From contig NZ_JADKCX010000039.1 in assembly GCF_016718685.1 (NCBI RefSeq), positions 1 to 49,633 of the forward strand: DNA of 49,633 bases. Reading direction: 5' to 3'. The position numbers were made by a program, and so were the translations under genes. This stretch comes from Haliscomenobacter sp. (GTDB lineage: Bacteria; Bacteroidota; Bacteroidia; Chitinophagales; Saprospiraceae). The notes under the pieces were generated by a model that ran no database searches, was not told the origin of the DNA, and saw nothing but the letters and a program-made list of their open reading frames with translations. Shown in pieces: positions 17,425-27,074 of this stretch (position 1 is the stretch's first letter; each line of letters begins with the position of its first letter).

Positions 17425-18285
17425 ATGAAAGCAAGTACATTTATATTCACCCTGGTCCTGTCACTCAACGGTTTGTTGCTGGGTGCACAAGAATTTGGAT
17501 ATGCCTCTTACTACTCGGATGACTACAACGGCAGTGAGACGGCATACGGAGAAATCTATGACCGCAACAAATTGACCGCTGCGCACAAAATGCATCCAAT
17601 GGGCACAAGACTGCGCGTGACCCGTCTCGACAATAAAAAATCGGTCATCGTACGTGTTAACGATCGAGGGCCTTACCTGAAAGGCCGCATCGTGGAGCTG
17701 TCTCACGCCGCTGCCCGCCAATTGAAAATGCTCAACGAGGGCCAAGTGGAAGTGAAAGTAGAAGTAATAGGTCAGGAAGCACCTGTCACCAAACGGTACC
17801 AACGGTCCGTACCTACAACTGGGGGTACAGGCACTACGGAAATTGCCAAACCTACCCCCACCGTGAATACTACCTCTACAGTACCCCCGGATACGCGCAC
17901 TGCTCCCCCGGTAGTGGTGGAAAAAAAGCCAGTGGTAACCGAGACCCCCGTGAAACCAAGTACGAAAACTCAAGTGGATAAAACCAAATTGGTACGGGGC
18001 GATATGGGGACTTCGGGCTTGTTCAAAATTGCCATTTCTCATTCTGACAAAAAAGGCTTTGGGGTGCAGGTTGCTTCCGTAGCCACTTATGAAAGTATGT
18101 TGGATAAAGTGGCGGAATTGCAAGGCAAATGGTTCGACAATATCCTCATCAGCATGGATGGAGGTAAAAAGTTTCGGGTTATTCTGGGGCCATTTGATAC
18201 CGAAGGCAGCGCCCGGGCCTATGAAGCCAACTTGAAAAAGAAAAAAATTGATGGCTTTGTAGTCAATCTGGCAGAGATGAAATAA
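17425..18285 (+). CDS. rlpA: RlpA-like septal ring protein with SPOR domain
   Basis: The protein has 286 residues. From 17425 it starts with a signal peptide (KASTFIFTLVLSLNGLLLGA). The double-psi beta-barrel follows: GYASYYSDDYNGSETAYGE, LTAAHKMHPMGTRLRVTRL, VIVRVNDRGPYLKGRIVELS. The His and the Asp of VNDRGPY are the catalytic pair of lytic RlpA. A Pro/Thr/Val-rich linker (about 115-205) leads to a C-terminal SPOR domain (GFGVQVASVATYESMLDKVA to FRVILGPFDTEGSA), which binds denuded peptidoglycan at the division site. The predicted role is lytic transglycosylase or wall-binding protein in the periplasm. A start 60 bases upstream would place hydrophilic residues before the signal and is rejected. 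Confidence 0.92.
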   Translation: MKASTFIFTLVLSLNGLLLGAQEFGYASYYSDDYNGSETAYGEIYDRNKLTAAHKMHPMGTRLRVTRLDNKKSVIVRVNDRGPYLKGRIVELSHAAARQLKMLNEGQVEVKVEVIGQEAPVTKRYQRSVPTTGGTGTTEIAKPTPTVNTTSTVPPDTRTAPPVVVEKKPVVTETPVKPSTKTQVDKTKLVRGDMGTSGLFKIAISHSDKKGFGVQVASVATYESMLDKVAELQGKWFDNILISMDGGKKFRVILGPFDTEGSARAYEANLKKKKIDGFVVNLAEMK

Positions 18286-18384
18286 TTTTGGATCATGCAC
18301 TTCATCCCCGGGTACCTCGCTGCTTCGACTTCGCTCAGCAACCATCGCTCGGCAACAAGGGGGATGAAGTGCATGATCCAAAAT
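18285..18384. repeat. Inverted repeat with perfect 25-base arms, containing a shared 17-mer
   Basis: The left arm (18285-18309) and right arm (18360-18384) are perfect complements (core ggatcatgcacttcatcccc). The loop holds cttcgacttcgctcagc (18323-18339), which also occurs in the loop of the inverted repeat at 37957-38060. It lies between convergent rlpA and the radical SAM gene and touches both stop codons, so it is well placed as a two-way terminator. Confidence 0.9.
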
Positions 18385-20613
18385 CATAAAGTCAACAATC
18401 CAAAGTTTGCCAACTTGTTAAACGGCTTATTGTACCAGAACAATTCAAAATCTTCCAAACCAGCCGCTTCATAGTCATCTTTGACTTGCTGGAAAGTGAG
18501 TGTTTCGCTAGCATCTACACGAATTTTATCCAAAATCTCCATCACCCATTTCCCTTGTGGAACTTCCACTTTGATGCTCAGCGTATCTTTAATCGTGTAA
18601 AAAGTCAATAATGCACTTTCCCAGGTTTCTCCTCTTTTGGTTTTGGTGCTGATTTCCAGGTCGGGTTTGTTGCCCAACCAGACTACCTTTGCACTGGGTT
18701 TGACCGAGTGAATTTCATCCTCATTCAAAGCGTTGACTATGTATTCTTTGGGGATTTTGGTACGCGGTACTTTTACCTCAAACCAATCTTGCAAAGGGAA
18801 ATCAAAACCAATGCCGTGCATATAATTGAGCAGGGACTTTTTTAAACCAAAACTAAACGCATCATGGTCGACACCTACGGGATCGGTAAACAAGATGTCG
18901 TTGTTGGCAAAAGTGCCGGAGCAACCCGGCTCAATGTTGATCTTAAACTGGGCAGGGTTCATGCCTACGGGACTGTGTGCGGTGAGGGCGAACTGGTGCC
19001 AAAATCCCGATTGTAAAATTCCTGCTTCAAACATTTGACGTACCATTTCCAAAGAGTCGATGGTTTCTTGTGCAGTCTGGGTCGGAAAACCGTACATCAG
19101 ATAAGCGTGTACCATGATGCCCGCTTCTGTAAAATTGCGCGTCACCTTAGCGACCTGCGCAACCGTTACCCCTTTTTGAATCAACTCCAGCAAGCGGTCG
19201 GAGGCCACTTCCAAACCGCCCGAAACGGCAATACAACCCGAAGCTTTGAGCAATTGGCACAAATCGCGGGTAAAGTTTTTTTCAAAACGAATATTGGTCC
19301 ACCAGGTAACCGTGAGCTTGCGGCGGATGATTTCCAGAGCCAAGGCGCGCATCAGGGCAGGTGGAGCGGCTTCATCTACGAAGTGAAAACCGTGCTGACC
19401 CGTTTGTTGGATCATTTCCTCCATGCGGTCGCAAAGCATTTGTGCGGCGACTGGTTCGTACAATTTAATGTAATCCAGGGAAATGTCACAAAACGTGCAT
19501 TTACCCCAATAGCAGCCGTGGGCCATGGTGAGTTTGTTCCAACGTCCGTCACTCCACATCCGGTGCATGGGATTGACCACCTCAATGGCGGAGATGTACT
19601 GGTCGAGCAACAGATCACTGTAATCCGGAGTACCTACTTCACTTTGTTTGTAGTCTCGATTCAAACTACCGTTGATGTATTCAACCTTTCCGTCAATCAG
19701 CGTAAAACAGCGTTTTAGTAACTCTACTGGGCGCTTGCCCTCGATGTGCTCAAGCAGGTTTTCAATGGGCGTTTCCCCATCATCGAGGGTAATGAAATCA
19801 AAAACTCAAAACCCGTTCATCGCTCAACGAACGCAACTCGGTATTGGCAAAGCCACCACCCATCACTACTTTGCAAGTTGGATGCTGTTGCTTGATCCAT
19901 TGCCCACAACGGAAAGCGGTATACAAATTGCCGGGAAATGGCACTGAAATGGCTACCATTTTCGGCTGTAACGCCAACATTTTGGCGCTGAGCAACTCAA
20001 TCAACAATTGATCAATATAAGTATAGTCTTGCTGAAGGTGGGTGTACAATTCATCAAAACTATAAGCCGAACGCCCCAAGCGTTCGGCATAGCGACTGAG
20101 TCCAAAGTGTTCATCCACACATTCGGTGATCAAATCGGCCAGGTCTTCAAGGTACAAGGTGGCGAGGTGTTTGGCTTTGTCTTGGGTGCCCATACTGCCA
20201 AAAGCCCAGCTGAGGTCGGCCAGTTGTTTGAAGCGCTCGGCGCGAGGCAAGTATCCATCCTGGCAAATCAGGTGGGCCAGGGTAGGGTTTTTTCCTTGTA
20301 AAAAAGAAACCACCCCGTCGATGGTATGGATGTAATGGGTTTGTAACGCCAACATGCGGCGGGCATTCTCAGAAAGCTCGGGTTGTTTGAGCTTTACCTG
20401 AGTAAATAGATCCGCTAGCCCTGCTTGGGAGTATAAGGCCAAAATGACTTCGATGCCGAGATCTGCCTGATAAGTTGAGATGTTTTTGGTGTTTAAGAAC
20501 CCTTTCAAATAAGCCGTGGCTGGATACGGAGTATTCAGTTGCGTGAATGGCGGCGTGATCAGAAAGGCGGTGGTACTCAAAAGTGCTGCGTTTAAGTCAT
20601 AAAAATAAGGCAA
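18384..20613 (-). CDS. B12-binding domain radical SAM protein, frameshifted, TTG start
   Basis: The N-terminal half (20613-19798) resembles the B12-binding region, with CKVVMGGGFANTELR. Near 19795 a T run breaks the frame at DERV. The second half then continues DFITLDDGETPIENLLEHIE and carries the cluster motif GCYWGKCTFCDIS (CxxxCxxC). GGLEVASDRLLELIQKGVTV and HAYLMYGFPTQTAQETIDSL are radical SAM barrel blocks. Joined length is about 743 residues. The reaction is unknown; the family is common in Bacteroidota and often annotated only by domain. The start is TTG (20613-20611) directly after the yggS stop with no spacer, which suggests translational coupling. Cobalamin use fits with the PduO adenosyltransferase at 37385 and methylcobalamin chemistry in general. 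Confidence 0.82.
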
Positions 20614-21276
20614 TTATTGAGGATTCCCGTAATTACGGGCTCCAAACAGCAGGGTGCCGATGCGCACAAGTGTGCTACCTTCTGCTACGGCAATCGTGTA
20701 ATCATCCGACATGCCCATTGAAATTTCTTTAAAGCTGGCCTCATTTGGAAAATACCGGGCTTTGAGTGTATCGAAAACCTGCTTGAGCGCTTTAAATTCT
20801 TGATGAATTTGGGTTTCATCCTCCACAAACGAAGCCATGCCCATCACCCCACAAATCCGAATATGTTGTAAATTGGGGTATGTGGCCGATTCCAGTAGCG
20901 CATAAGCTTCATTGAGATTTAAGCCAAATTTGGTTTCTTCGTCATTAATCTTGAATTGCAACAAACAATTGATCGTCCGTTGGTGTTGAGCGGCTTGTTT
21001 GTCGATTTCAGCAAGGAGTTTTAAACTGTCAACCGAATGGATCATCGCGACAAATGGCGCAATGTATTTGACCTTGTTGCTTTGTAGATGCCCAATCAGG
21101 TGCCATTCGATGTCTTTGGGCAAAGCCTCGTACTTGGGCACCAGTTCTTGTACCTTGTTTTCACCAAAAATGCGCTGACCTTGCTCGTAAAGCTGCATGA
21201 TGGCCTCATGGGGCTGGGTTTTAGATACCGCAACCAGCCGAGCAGTTCCCAATTGTTGGATCAATTCTTTGTACAT
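20614..21276 (-). CDS. yggS: Pyridoxal phosphate homeostasis protein (YggS/PLPBP)
   Basis: This is a 220-residue alanine-racemase-like single barrel that binds PLP and balances vitamin B6. The PLP lysine is in ARLVAVSKTQP. FGENKVQE, WHLIGHLQSNKVKYI and the C-terminal EISMGMSDDYTIAVAEGSTLVRIGTLLFG are diagnostic. The start at 21276 gives MYKELIQQLG, short for the family's N-terminus but consistent with it. An upstream ATG at 21414 would add 46 unrelated residues. The stop abuts the TTG start of the radical SAM gene. Confidence 0.93.
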   Translation of the reverse strand: MYKELIQQLGTARLVAVSKTQPHEAIMQLYEQGQRIFGENKVQELVPKYEALPKDIEWHLIGHLQSNKVKYIAPFVAMIHSVDSLKLLAEIDKQAAQHQRTINCLLQFKINDEETKFGLNLNEAYALLESATYPNLQHIRICGVMGMASFVEDETQIHQEFKALKQVFDTLKARYFPNEASFKEISMGMSDDYTIAVAEGSTLVRIGTLLFGARNYGNPQ

Positions 21277-21406
21277 GATGTTTGGTAGAATATGCTTCAA
21301 AGGTAGGAAAACAAATGCGGGTTGCAAATGTTCCTGCAATTCGGGGATTCCACCACATTTGTAAAAAACATTTGTATTACCTTTAACCCAAGTAATTAAA
21401 CCAAGC

Positions 21407-23052
21407 ATGCTCAAACAAAATCCAACCCAAACACAAGCCTGGCAACAACTGACGCAGCATTTTTCAGTAATGCGTCAAGTGCAAATGAAAGACTTATTTG
21501 CCGCCAACCCACAACGCTTTGCCCAATTTTCCCTACGTTTTGAAGACGTATTGGTCGATTATTCGAAGAACATTGTTACCGCAGATACCCTGAATGCCCT
21601 ACTACAATTGGCGGAAGAATGTGGCCTCAAAGCCGCCATTCAAGCCATGTACAGCGGTGAAAAAATCAATGCCACCGAAGGCCGCTCGGTATTGCACGTG
21701 GCCTTGCGCAATCGCTCCAATCGTCCTATCCTGGTGGATGGAGTCGATGTAATGCCGGAGGTCAATGCCGTTTTGGCAAAAATGGAGGCCTTTAGCAAGC
21801 GGATTTTGTCGGGAGAATGGAAAGGCTATACAGGGAAATCCATCACCGATATTGTCAACATCGGCATTGGTGGATCAGACTTGGGCCCGTGATGGTCACC
21901 GAAGCACTAAAACCTTATTGGCAAACTGGTATGTCGGTGCATTTTGTCTCCAACGTAGATGGCACCCATATCGCCGAAACACTGAAGCCACTTAATCCTG
22001 AAACGACCCTTTTTTGTATTGCTTCCAAAACCTTCACCACCCAGGAAACCATGACCAATGCCGAAACGGCGCGGGACTGGTTTTTAAACACGGCAAAAGA
22101 CCAAAGCCAGGTGGCCAAACATTTCGTAGCACTGTCTACCAACGAAAAAGCTGTAGCCGCTTTTGGCATCGATACAGCCAATATGTTTGAATTTTGGGAT
22201 TGGGTTGGCGGCCGTTACTCCTTGAGTTCCGCCATTGGACTGCCGATCGCCTGCGTCATTGGTTTTGAAAACTTCAAGGCCCTGCTCGAAGGTTTACACG
22301 CCATGGACGAGCATTTTTACCATACACCTTTTGAACAAAATATTCCTGTACTGCTGGCGCTGATCGGGATTTGGTACAACAATTTCTTTGATGCAGCCAC
22401 CGAGGCAATTTTGCCTTATGACCAATATTTGCACCGCTTTGCCGCTTATTTCCAACAGGGAAATATGGAGAGCAACGGCAAATACGTAGACCGCAATGGC
22501 CACCCCGTAGCATATCAAACGGGCCCAATCATTTGGGGCGAACCCGGCACCAACGGGCAACACGCGTTTTACCAGTTGATCCACCAGGGCACCAAAATGA
22601 TCCCTTGTGATTTTATTGCCCCAGCTCAAAGCCACAACCCACTCGGCGATCACCACGTGAAACTGATGTCCAACTTTTTTGCTCAAACTGAAGCTTTACT
22701 GATGGGCAAAACAGAAGCGGAAGTAGAAGCGGAGTTACAAAAACAAGGCAAATCAGCAGCAACGATTGCAGAACTAACCCCATTCAAGGTATTCCAGGGC
22801 AATAAACCCACCAATTCTATTTTGGTGAAAAAAATCGATCCGCGTACCCTGGGTATTTTGATTGCCATGTACGAACACAAAATCTTTACCCAAGGTGTCA
22901 TTTGGAACATCTATAGTTTTGATCAATGGGGCGTTGAATTGGGCAAACAATTGGCCAATCAAATTTTGCCAGAATTGGAAAACGCCAGTGCTGTTCACTC
23001 GCACGATGCCTCCACCAATGGATTGATCAATGCGTTTAAAGAAATGAGGTGA
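21407..23052 (+). CDS. pgi: Glucose-6-phosphate isomerase, one-base frameshift
   Basis: Pgi interconverts glucose-6-phosphate and fructose-6-phosphate. The first frame ends SITDIVNIGIGGSDLGP at a false stop near 21892; the other continues VMVTEALKPYWQTGMSVHFV. One C missing from the run in ggcccgtgatgg (21884-21895) explains the break. The joined protein has about 549 residues, the normal length. VNIGIGGSDLGP is the first signature. WDWVGGRYSLSSAIGLPIA, GEPGTNGQHAFYQLIHQG (with the catalytic Glu) and the C-terminal Lys in HDASTNGLINAFKEM are also present. The gene ends against a GCGAAAA-type repeat. Confidence 0.93.
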
Positions 23053-23054
23053 GT

Positions 23055-23155
23055 TAAAAGCGAAAAGCGAATAGCGAAAATGCTATTAGCAATTCTGCTA
23101 TGCTGCCGTTATTCGCTTTCGCTTCGCCTCCGCTCGCATTCGCTATTCGCTATTC
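23055..23155. repeat. GCGAAAA-type inverted repeat, copy 2
   Basis: aaaagcgaaaagcgaatagc (from 23056) is mirrored by cgcattcgctattcgctatt (23134-23153), with a second pairing around tgctattagcaattctgcta. Relative to copy 1 (10072-10169) the unit is the same. It lies between convergent pgi and the metallophosphatase gene and supplies the last codons and TAG stop of the latter. Confidence 0.8.
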
Positions 23156-23826
23156 CGTGGTTCAAAATACAACAAACGATTGCTCAGGTCACAGGCACAT
23201 AAATGGCCGTAACCAGGTAAATCAAAGACACATCCGGCATCAATATCCAGCACCCTGATTGCCGCAAATTGACCAAACATTTGCCGAATGTTGTTTCTGG
23301 GCATGGGGGTATGGCCGTGGACGAGGTAACGATCACCTAGCCAGGCGTAGTCGATGCTGTTGTACCAATTGCGGACCCAAAGCATTTTTTCTGGTTCGGA
23401 AAAAGGATCCAGTCCTGGCACAAAATGAAGTCCCGCGTGTACAAAAATGTATTCGTCTGATTCGATCCAGGAGGGTAGGTTTTTGATAAAATCGAGGTAT
23501 CGAGAGGGGATGTCTCCGGGATGATTGACGCCAAAACTTGCCAGGGTTTCCTCGCCTCCATTGCGCAGAAAGTTTTCCAGGCCATGATGGTGACCATCCA
23601 TTGCCCACAACAACAATTCTTCGTGATTGCCTTTTAGGCACTGCACTTGGAATCCACTTTCTTGTAAATCAAAAATCGTGTCGAGTACCTGTTTAGAATC
23701 AGGTCCGCGATCGATGTAATCACCTAGTAAAAACAATTGATCCGAGGCTGTAAGCTCTAGCCTGTGGAGCAATGTATTAAAGGTTGCGCTGCATCCATGG
23801 ATGTCTGAAATGGCAATTTTTCTCAT
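23143..23826 (-). CDS. PPP-family metallophosphatase
   Basis: The protein has 227 residues and carries all metal-site motifs of the phosphoprotein phosphatase family. These are SDIHGC (residues 7-12), LGDYIDRGPDS, LKGNHEELLL, the lone His in FVHAGLHF, and VHGHTPM. It is similar in size to lambda-type serine/threonine phosphatases and ApaH, so either protein or dinucleoside-polyphosphate substrates are possible. It has no signal peptide and is probably cytoplasmic. The last residues (PRNSE) and the stop are read from the repeat at 23055-23155, so the true end may have been replaced. Confidence 0.88.
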   Translation of the reverse strand: MRKIAISDIHGCSATFNTLLHRLELTASDQLFLLGDYIDRGPDSKQVLDTIFDLQESGFQVQCLKGNHEELLLWAMDGHHHGLENFLRNGGEETLASFGVNHPGDIPSRYLDFIKNLPSWIESDEYIFVHAGLHFVPGLDPFSEPEKMLWVRNWYNSIDYAWLGDRYLVHGHTPMPRNNIRQMFGQFAAIRVLDIDAGCVFDLPGYGHLCACDLSNRLLYFEPRNSE

Positions 23827-23956
23827 TCCTTCGGGACTAATAAACCATAAAAGTAGTTTCCTTTTTTATGAGAAAAGTGCTTTCTCATAAAAATCACCTG
23901 GACATCCCGCGTGCGGTATAACTTGTCAACGAGACAATTTTCATCGATCAAGACCA

Positions 23957-25168
23957 TCATTTTCTCAAAACCCCCATCACTTCCCTCAATCCCTTTGCCA
24001 ATTTGTCCACATCTTCTTCAACATTGTACACCGAAAACGACACCCGCACCGTTCCTGGGATCTCATAAAAATCCATAATCGGCTGCGTACAATGGTGTCC
24101 GGCGCGGATACAAATGTCTTTTTGCCCCAAAATTGTGGCTAGGTCATGCGGGTGAATGCCTTCCAGGGTGAATGAAATGATGCCCGACTTGTGCGCAGCT
24201 TCGCCGTAAAACTGGATGCCGGGAATGGTCGCTAAACGTTCCGTGCCGACTTGCAAAAGCCTTTTTAGGTGCGTGCCAATGTTATTCTGCCCCAAATCCT
24301 CTACAAAATCCATGGCACTGGCCAGAGTGGCGACGCCCGCAATATTCGGGGTGCCCGCTTCAAATTTTTGGGGGATGGGTGCAAAAAGTGTGCGTTCAAA
24401 AGTGACATCCCGGATCATTTCGCCACCGAAGCGGTAGGGTGGCATTTCGTTTAACCATTTTTCCTTGCCATACAGAACGCCGGTACCCGTAGGGCCAAAC
24501 AATTTATGTCCTGAAAACACCAAAAAATCCACATCCAGTGCTTGTACGTCAATTTTGTGCGAAACGATACTTTGCGCTGCATCAATCAAAACCGGAATAC
24601 CTTGCGCGTGGGCCAGAGGGATGATGGTTTCAATAGGGTTGATGCTGCCCAGGGTATTCGAAATATGCGTCAGGGCGAGCAGTTTGACCCTGGGGTTGAG
24701 CAAGTCTTGGAGGGCTTGCAAGTCTAATTCACCATTGGGCCAAAAAGGAATGACCTTGAGTTCTGCCTTTTTGGCCAGACAGACCTGTTGCCAGGGGATC
24801 AGATTAGAATGGTGTTCCATGGCGCTGATCAGCAACTGGTCGCCTGCTTCTAGCCGGGGCAGGGCAAAACACTGCGCCACCAGGTTGATGCCATCGGTGG
24901 TGCCGCTGGTAAAGATGATTTGCTTGGCCTGGGGGGCATTGAGGAAACGGGCACTGCGCTCGCGGGTGCCTTCGTACAAGGCAGTGGCCTCAGCAGCCAG
25001 TCGGTAGATGCCGCGGTGTACATTGGCATTGTGCCGCTCGTAGTATTCTTGCTCCAGGGCCAGCACGATATAGGGTTTTTGGGTGGTCGCCGCACTGTCC
25101 AGGTAGACCAAATCCGGGAAATGGGTAAAAACGGGAAATTGCTTGCGAACGGATGAAGCATCAAACAT
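23957..25168 (-). CDS. sufS: Cysteine desulfurase SufS
   Basis: This 403-residue class V aminotransferase-fold enzyme takes sulfur from cysteine for Fe-S cluster assembly. VYLDSAATTQKP opens the fold and NANVHRGIYRLA follows. The PLP lysine is in FSGHKLFGPTGTGVLYG. The active cysteine is in IRAGHHCTQPIM, with the longer loop typical of SufS. The start at 25168 (MFDASSVRKQFP) is the family's normal N-terminus; the frame is open further upstream but unrelated. SufU lies nearby on the other strand (26649), while sufBCD are not in the window. Confidence 0.94.
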   Translation of the reverse strand: MFDASSVRKQFPVFTHFPDLVYLDSAATTQKPYIVLALEQEYYERHNANVHRGIYRLAAEATALYEGTRERSARFLNAPQAKQIIFTSGTTDGINLVAQCFALPRLEAGDQLLISAMEHHSNLIPWQQVCLAKKAELKVIPFWPNGELDLQALQDLLNPRVKLLALTHISNTLGSINPIETIIPLAHAQGIPVLIDAAQSIVSHKIDVQALDVDFLVFSGHKLFGPTGTGVLYGKEKWLNEMPPYRFGGEMIRDVTFERTLFAPIPQKFEAGTPNIAGVATLASAMDFVEDLGQNNIGTHLKRLLQVGTERLATIPGIQFYGEAAHKSGIISFTLEGIHPHDLATILGQKDICIRAGHHCTQPIMDFYEIPGTVRVSFSVYNVEEDVDKLAKGLREVMGVLRK

Positions 25169-25233
25169 TATGGCCTGTTTAGGTTTTAAAATAAAGAGCT
25201 TTGAAGATGATAGAACACTAAGCTTTCTTAATT

Positions 25234-25340
25234 TTAAACACAAAGTACACAAAGGATTCACAACGATCACTATGGTTTTAACCCAAATCCACTTGCCATA
25301 TTTGTGCCCTTTGTGAATCCTTTGTGTACCTTGTGTTTAA
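25234..25340. repeat. Inverted repeat with 30-base arms between divergent sufS and moeA
   Basis: The left arm 25234-25263 (ttaaacacaaagtacacaaa...) and right arm 25311-25340 differ at one position in 30. It separates two divergently transcribed genes and stands within the likely promoter space of both, so it is not placed as a terminator; it could be a dispersed repeat or a binding site. Confidence 0.85.
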
Positions 25341-25374
25341 ATAAAGTGTATCTTTTTATAAACTGCACAATCAC

Positions 25375-26574
25375 ATGATGGTGACCGTCTCCCAAGCTGA
25401 AAGGATTGTTCTTGAACATGCTTTACCCCTACAAATTGAGCAAATTCCTTTACACCATGCACTTGCCCGTGTCTTAGCCGAGGATCTCCACGCCGACCGC
25501 GACTTTCCGCCTTTTGACCGGGTGACCATGGACGGAATCGCCATTCATTTTGCCAATTTTGCCAGTGGTCAGCGTCAGTTTTTGATTGAGGCGGTACAAG
25601 CAGCGGGTTCAGCACAATTGACACTCCAGGGCCAAAACAACTGCATCGAAGTGATGACTGGAGCACCTTTGCCTCAGGGAACCGATACTGTCATTCGTTA
25701 CGAAGACCTCGACATCGAGTCGGGTATGGCTCAAATCAGGATCAGCGAGATTGCGCAGCGACAAAACATCCACGCCCAGGCAATTGATCGCCGAAAAGGA
25801 GATTTAATCATTTCCGCTGGTCGAAAAATTGGTTCAGCCGAAATGGCAACTGCAGCCACCTTGGGTAAAGCGACCCTGGCCGTAGCCAAATTGCCCCGCA
25901 CTGCCATCATTTCTACGGGTGATGAGTTGGTAGAAATACACGAAACTCCGTTGCCCCATCAAATCCGTCGCTCCAATGTGTACGCCATTCAAGCAGCGTT
26001 GGGGGAGTGGAAAATTGAGGCAGAGGCCTTTCATTTTTACGATGACGAACAAGCCATTCGCCAAGGAATAGCAGAAATTTTACCCCGTTTTGAGTTGGTT
26101 ATTTTGAGCGGAGCCGTATCCGAGGGGAAGTTCGACTTTGTACCGAAGGCACTGGCGGCAGCGGGCGTAACGCCCATTTTTCACAAAGTCAGCCAGCGTC
26201 CGGGGAAACCGTTTTGGTTTGGTACTTTTGCGGACAAAGCCGTTTTGTTCGCTTTGCCTGGCAACCCGGTTTCGGCCTTTGTGGGCACGTACCGCTACAT
26301 TTTGCCCTGGTTGCGCCAATCACTGGGGCTGAAAAATTGGCCACAAAGCACGGCTGTATTGAGTCGTGACTTCGTTTTTAAACCGGATTTGACTTATTTT
26401 GTTCCTGTAATACTGGATAATTCCACTGACGGATTGCTGCGGGCTACTCTGCTGGAAGGACATGGCTCCGGCGATCTGGCCAACCTCAACGACGCGGATG
26501 GTTTTTTGGAATTGCCCAAGGAAAGGACATATTTTGCCGCCGGGGAGGCATTTCCACTTTTCCGCTACCGGTGA
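25375..26574 (+). CDS. moeA: Molybdopterin molybdenumtransferase MoeA
   Basis: MoeA inserts molybdate into adenylated molybdopterin. The protein has 399 residues. PPFDRVTMDGIAI is the N-terminal family block (MDGYAV elsewhere) and MTGAPLPQGTDTVIRYED follows. TAIISTGDELVEI begins the MoCF-like domain. LPGNPVSAFVGTYRYILPWL and the C-terminal LLEGHGSGDLANLNDADGFLELP complete it. The glycine-rich loop reads SGAVSEGKFDFVP where SGGVSxGxYDF is usual; the loop change is modest but visible. The start may be either of two adjacent ATGs (25375 or 25378). No other moa or mob gene is in the window. Confidence 0.93.
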   Translation: MMVTVSQAERIVLEHALPLQIEQIPLHHALARVLAEDLHADRDFPPFDRVTMDGIAIHFANFASGQRQFLIEAVQAAGSAQLTLQGQNNCIEVMTGAPLPQGTDTVIRYEDLDIESGMAQIRISEIAQRQNIHAQAIDRRKGDLIISAGRKIGSAEMATAATLGKATLAVAKLPRTAIISTGDELVEIHETPLPHQIRRSNVYAIQAALGEWKIEAEAFHFYDDEQAIRQGIAEILPRFELVILSGAVSEGKFDFVPKALAAAGVTPIFHKVSQRPGKPFWFGTFADKAVLFALPGNPVSAFVGTYRYILPWLRQSLGLKNWPQSTAVLSRDFVFKPDLTYFVPVILDNSTDGLLRATLLEGHGSGDLANLNDADGFLELPKERTYFAAGEAFPLFRYR

Positions 26575-26648
26575 TTAATGTGCTGATATGCTCATAGCTG
26601 ACGGCTGATTGCTGAAAGCCGATGGCTAATAGCTTACAACATGATTTT

Positions 26649-27074
26649 ATGGAACAACTGAACGAATTATACCATCCGCTGATCTTGGAGCACAACCAAC
26701 ATCCGCGGCATTACGAAAAACACCCTGAGGCAGCGGTCATCCTGGATGCCTACAATTCGCTTTGTGGGGACAAATTCAAACTATACCTGGATATCAAAGC
26801 GGGTAGGGTAGAGCAGGCCTCCTTTTCGGGGTATGGCTGTGCGGTTTCCAAAGCAGCGACTTCTGTATTGATGGATAAAATTCAGGGCAAAACCCTGGAA
26901 GAGGTGAAAACATTACTGAACGAATATTTTACCACGACCAAAACGGATCAAGACTTGTCAGGAGTTTCAGACCCTGATTTGTTGGCTTTTGCGGCAGCAA
27001 AAAAATTTCCGGGACGTTTGAAGTGCGCGGTCTTGGCTTGGGAGGCCATGGAGGAATTTCTACAACAGCGTTAA
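26649..27074 (+). CDS. sufU: Fe-S cluster assembly sulfur-transfer protein SufU
   Basis: This 141-residue IscU/NifU-fold protein takes sulfur from SufS. YHPLILEHNQHPRHYEK is the N-terminal block. The zinc and sulfur-acceptor cysteines are in NSLCGDKFKLYL, GYGCAVSKAATSVL and GRLKCAVLAW, exactly the SufU order. A longer frame from 26622 reads through a short repeat-like stretch (tgctgatatgctcatagctgacgg, 26580-26605), so 26649 (MEQLNELY) is preferred. sufS is 1.5 kb away on the other strand. The 3' end overlaps the end of the convergent lutA-like gene by four bases. Confidence 0.9.
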   Translation: MEQLNELYHPLILEHNQHPRHYEKHPEAAVILDAYNSLCGDKFKLYLDIKAGRVEQASFSGYGCAVSKAATSVLMDKIQGKTLEEVKTLLNEYFTTTKTDQDLSGVSDPDLLAFAAAKKFPGRLKCAVLAWEAMEEFLQQR

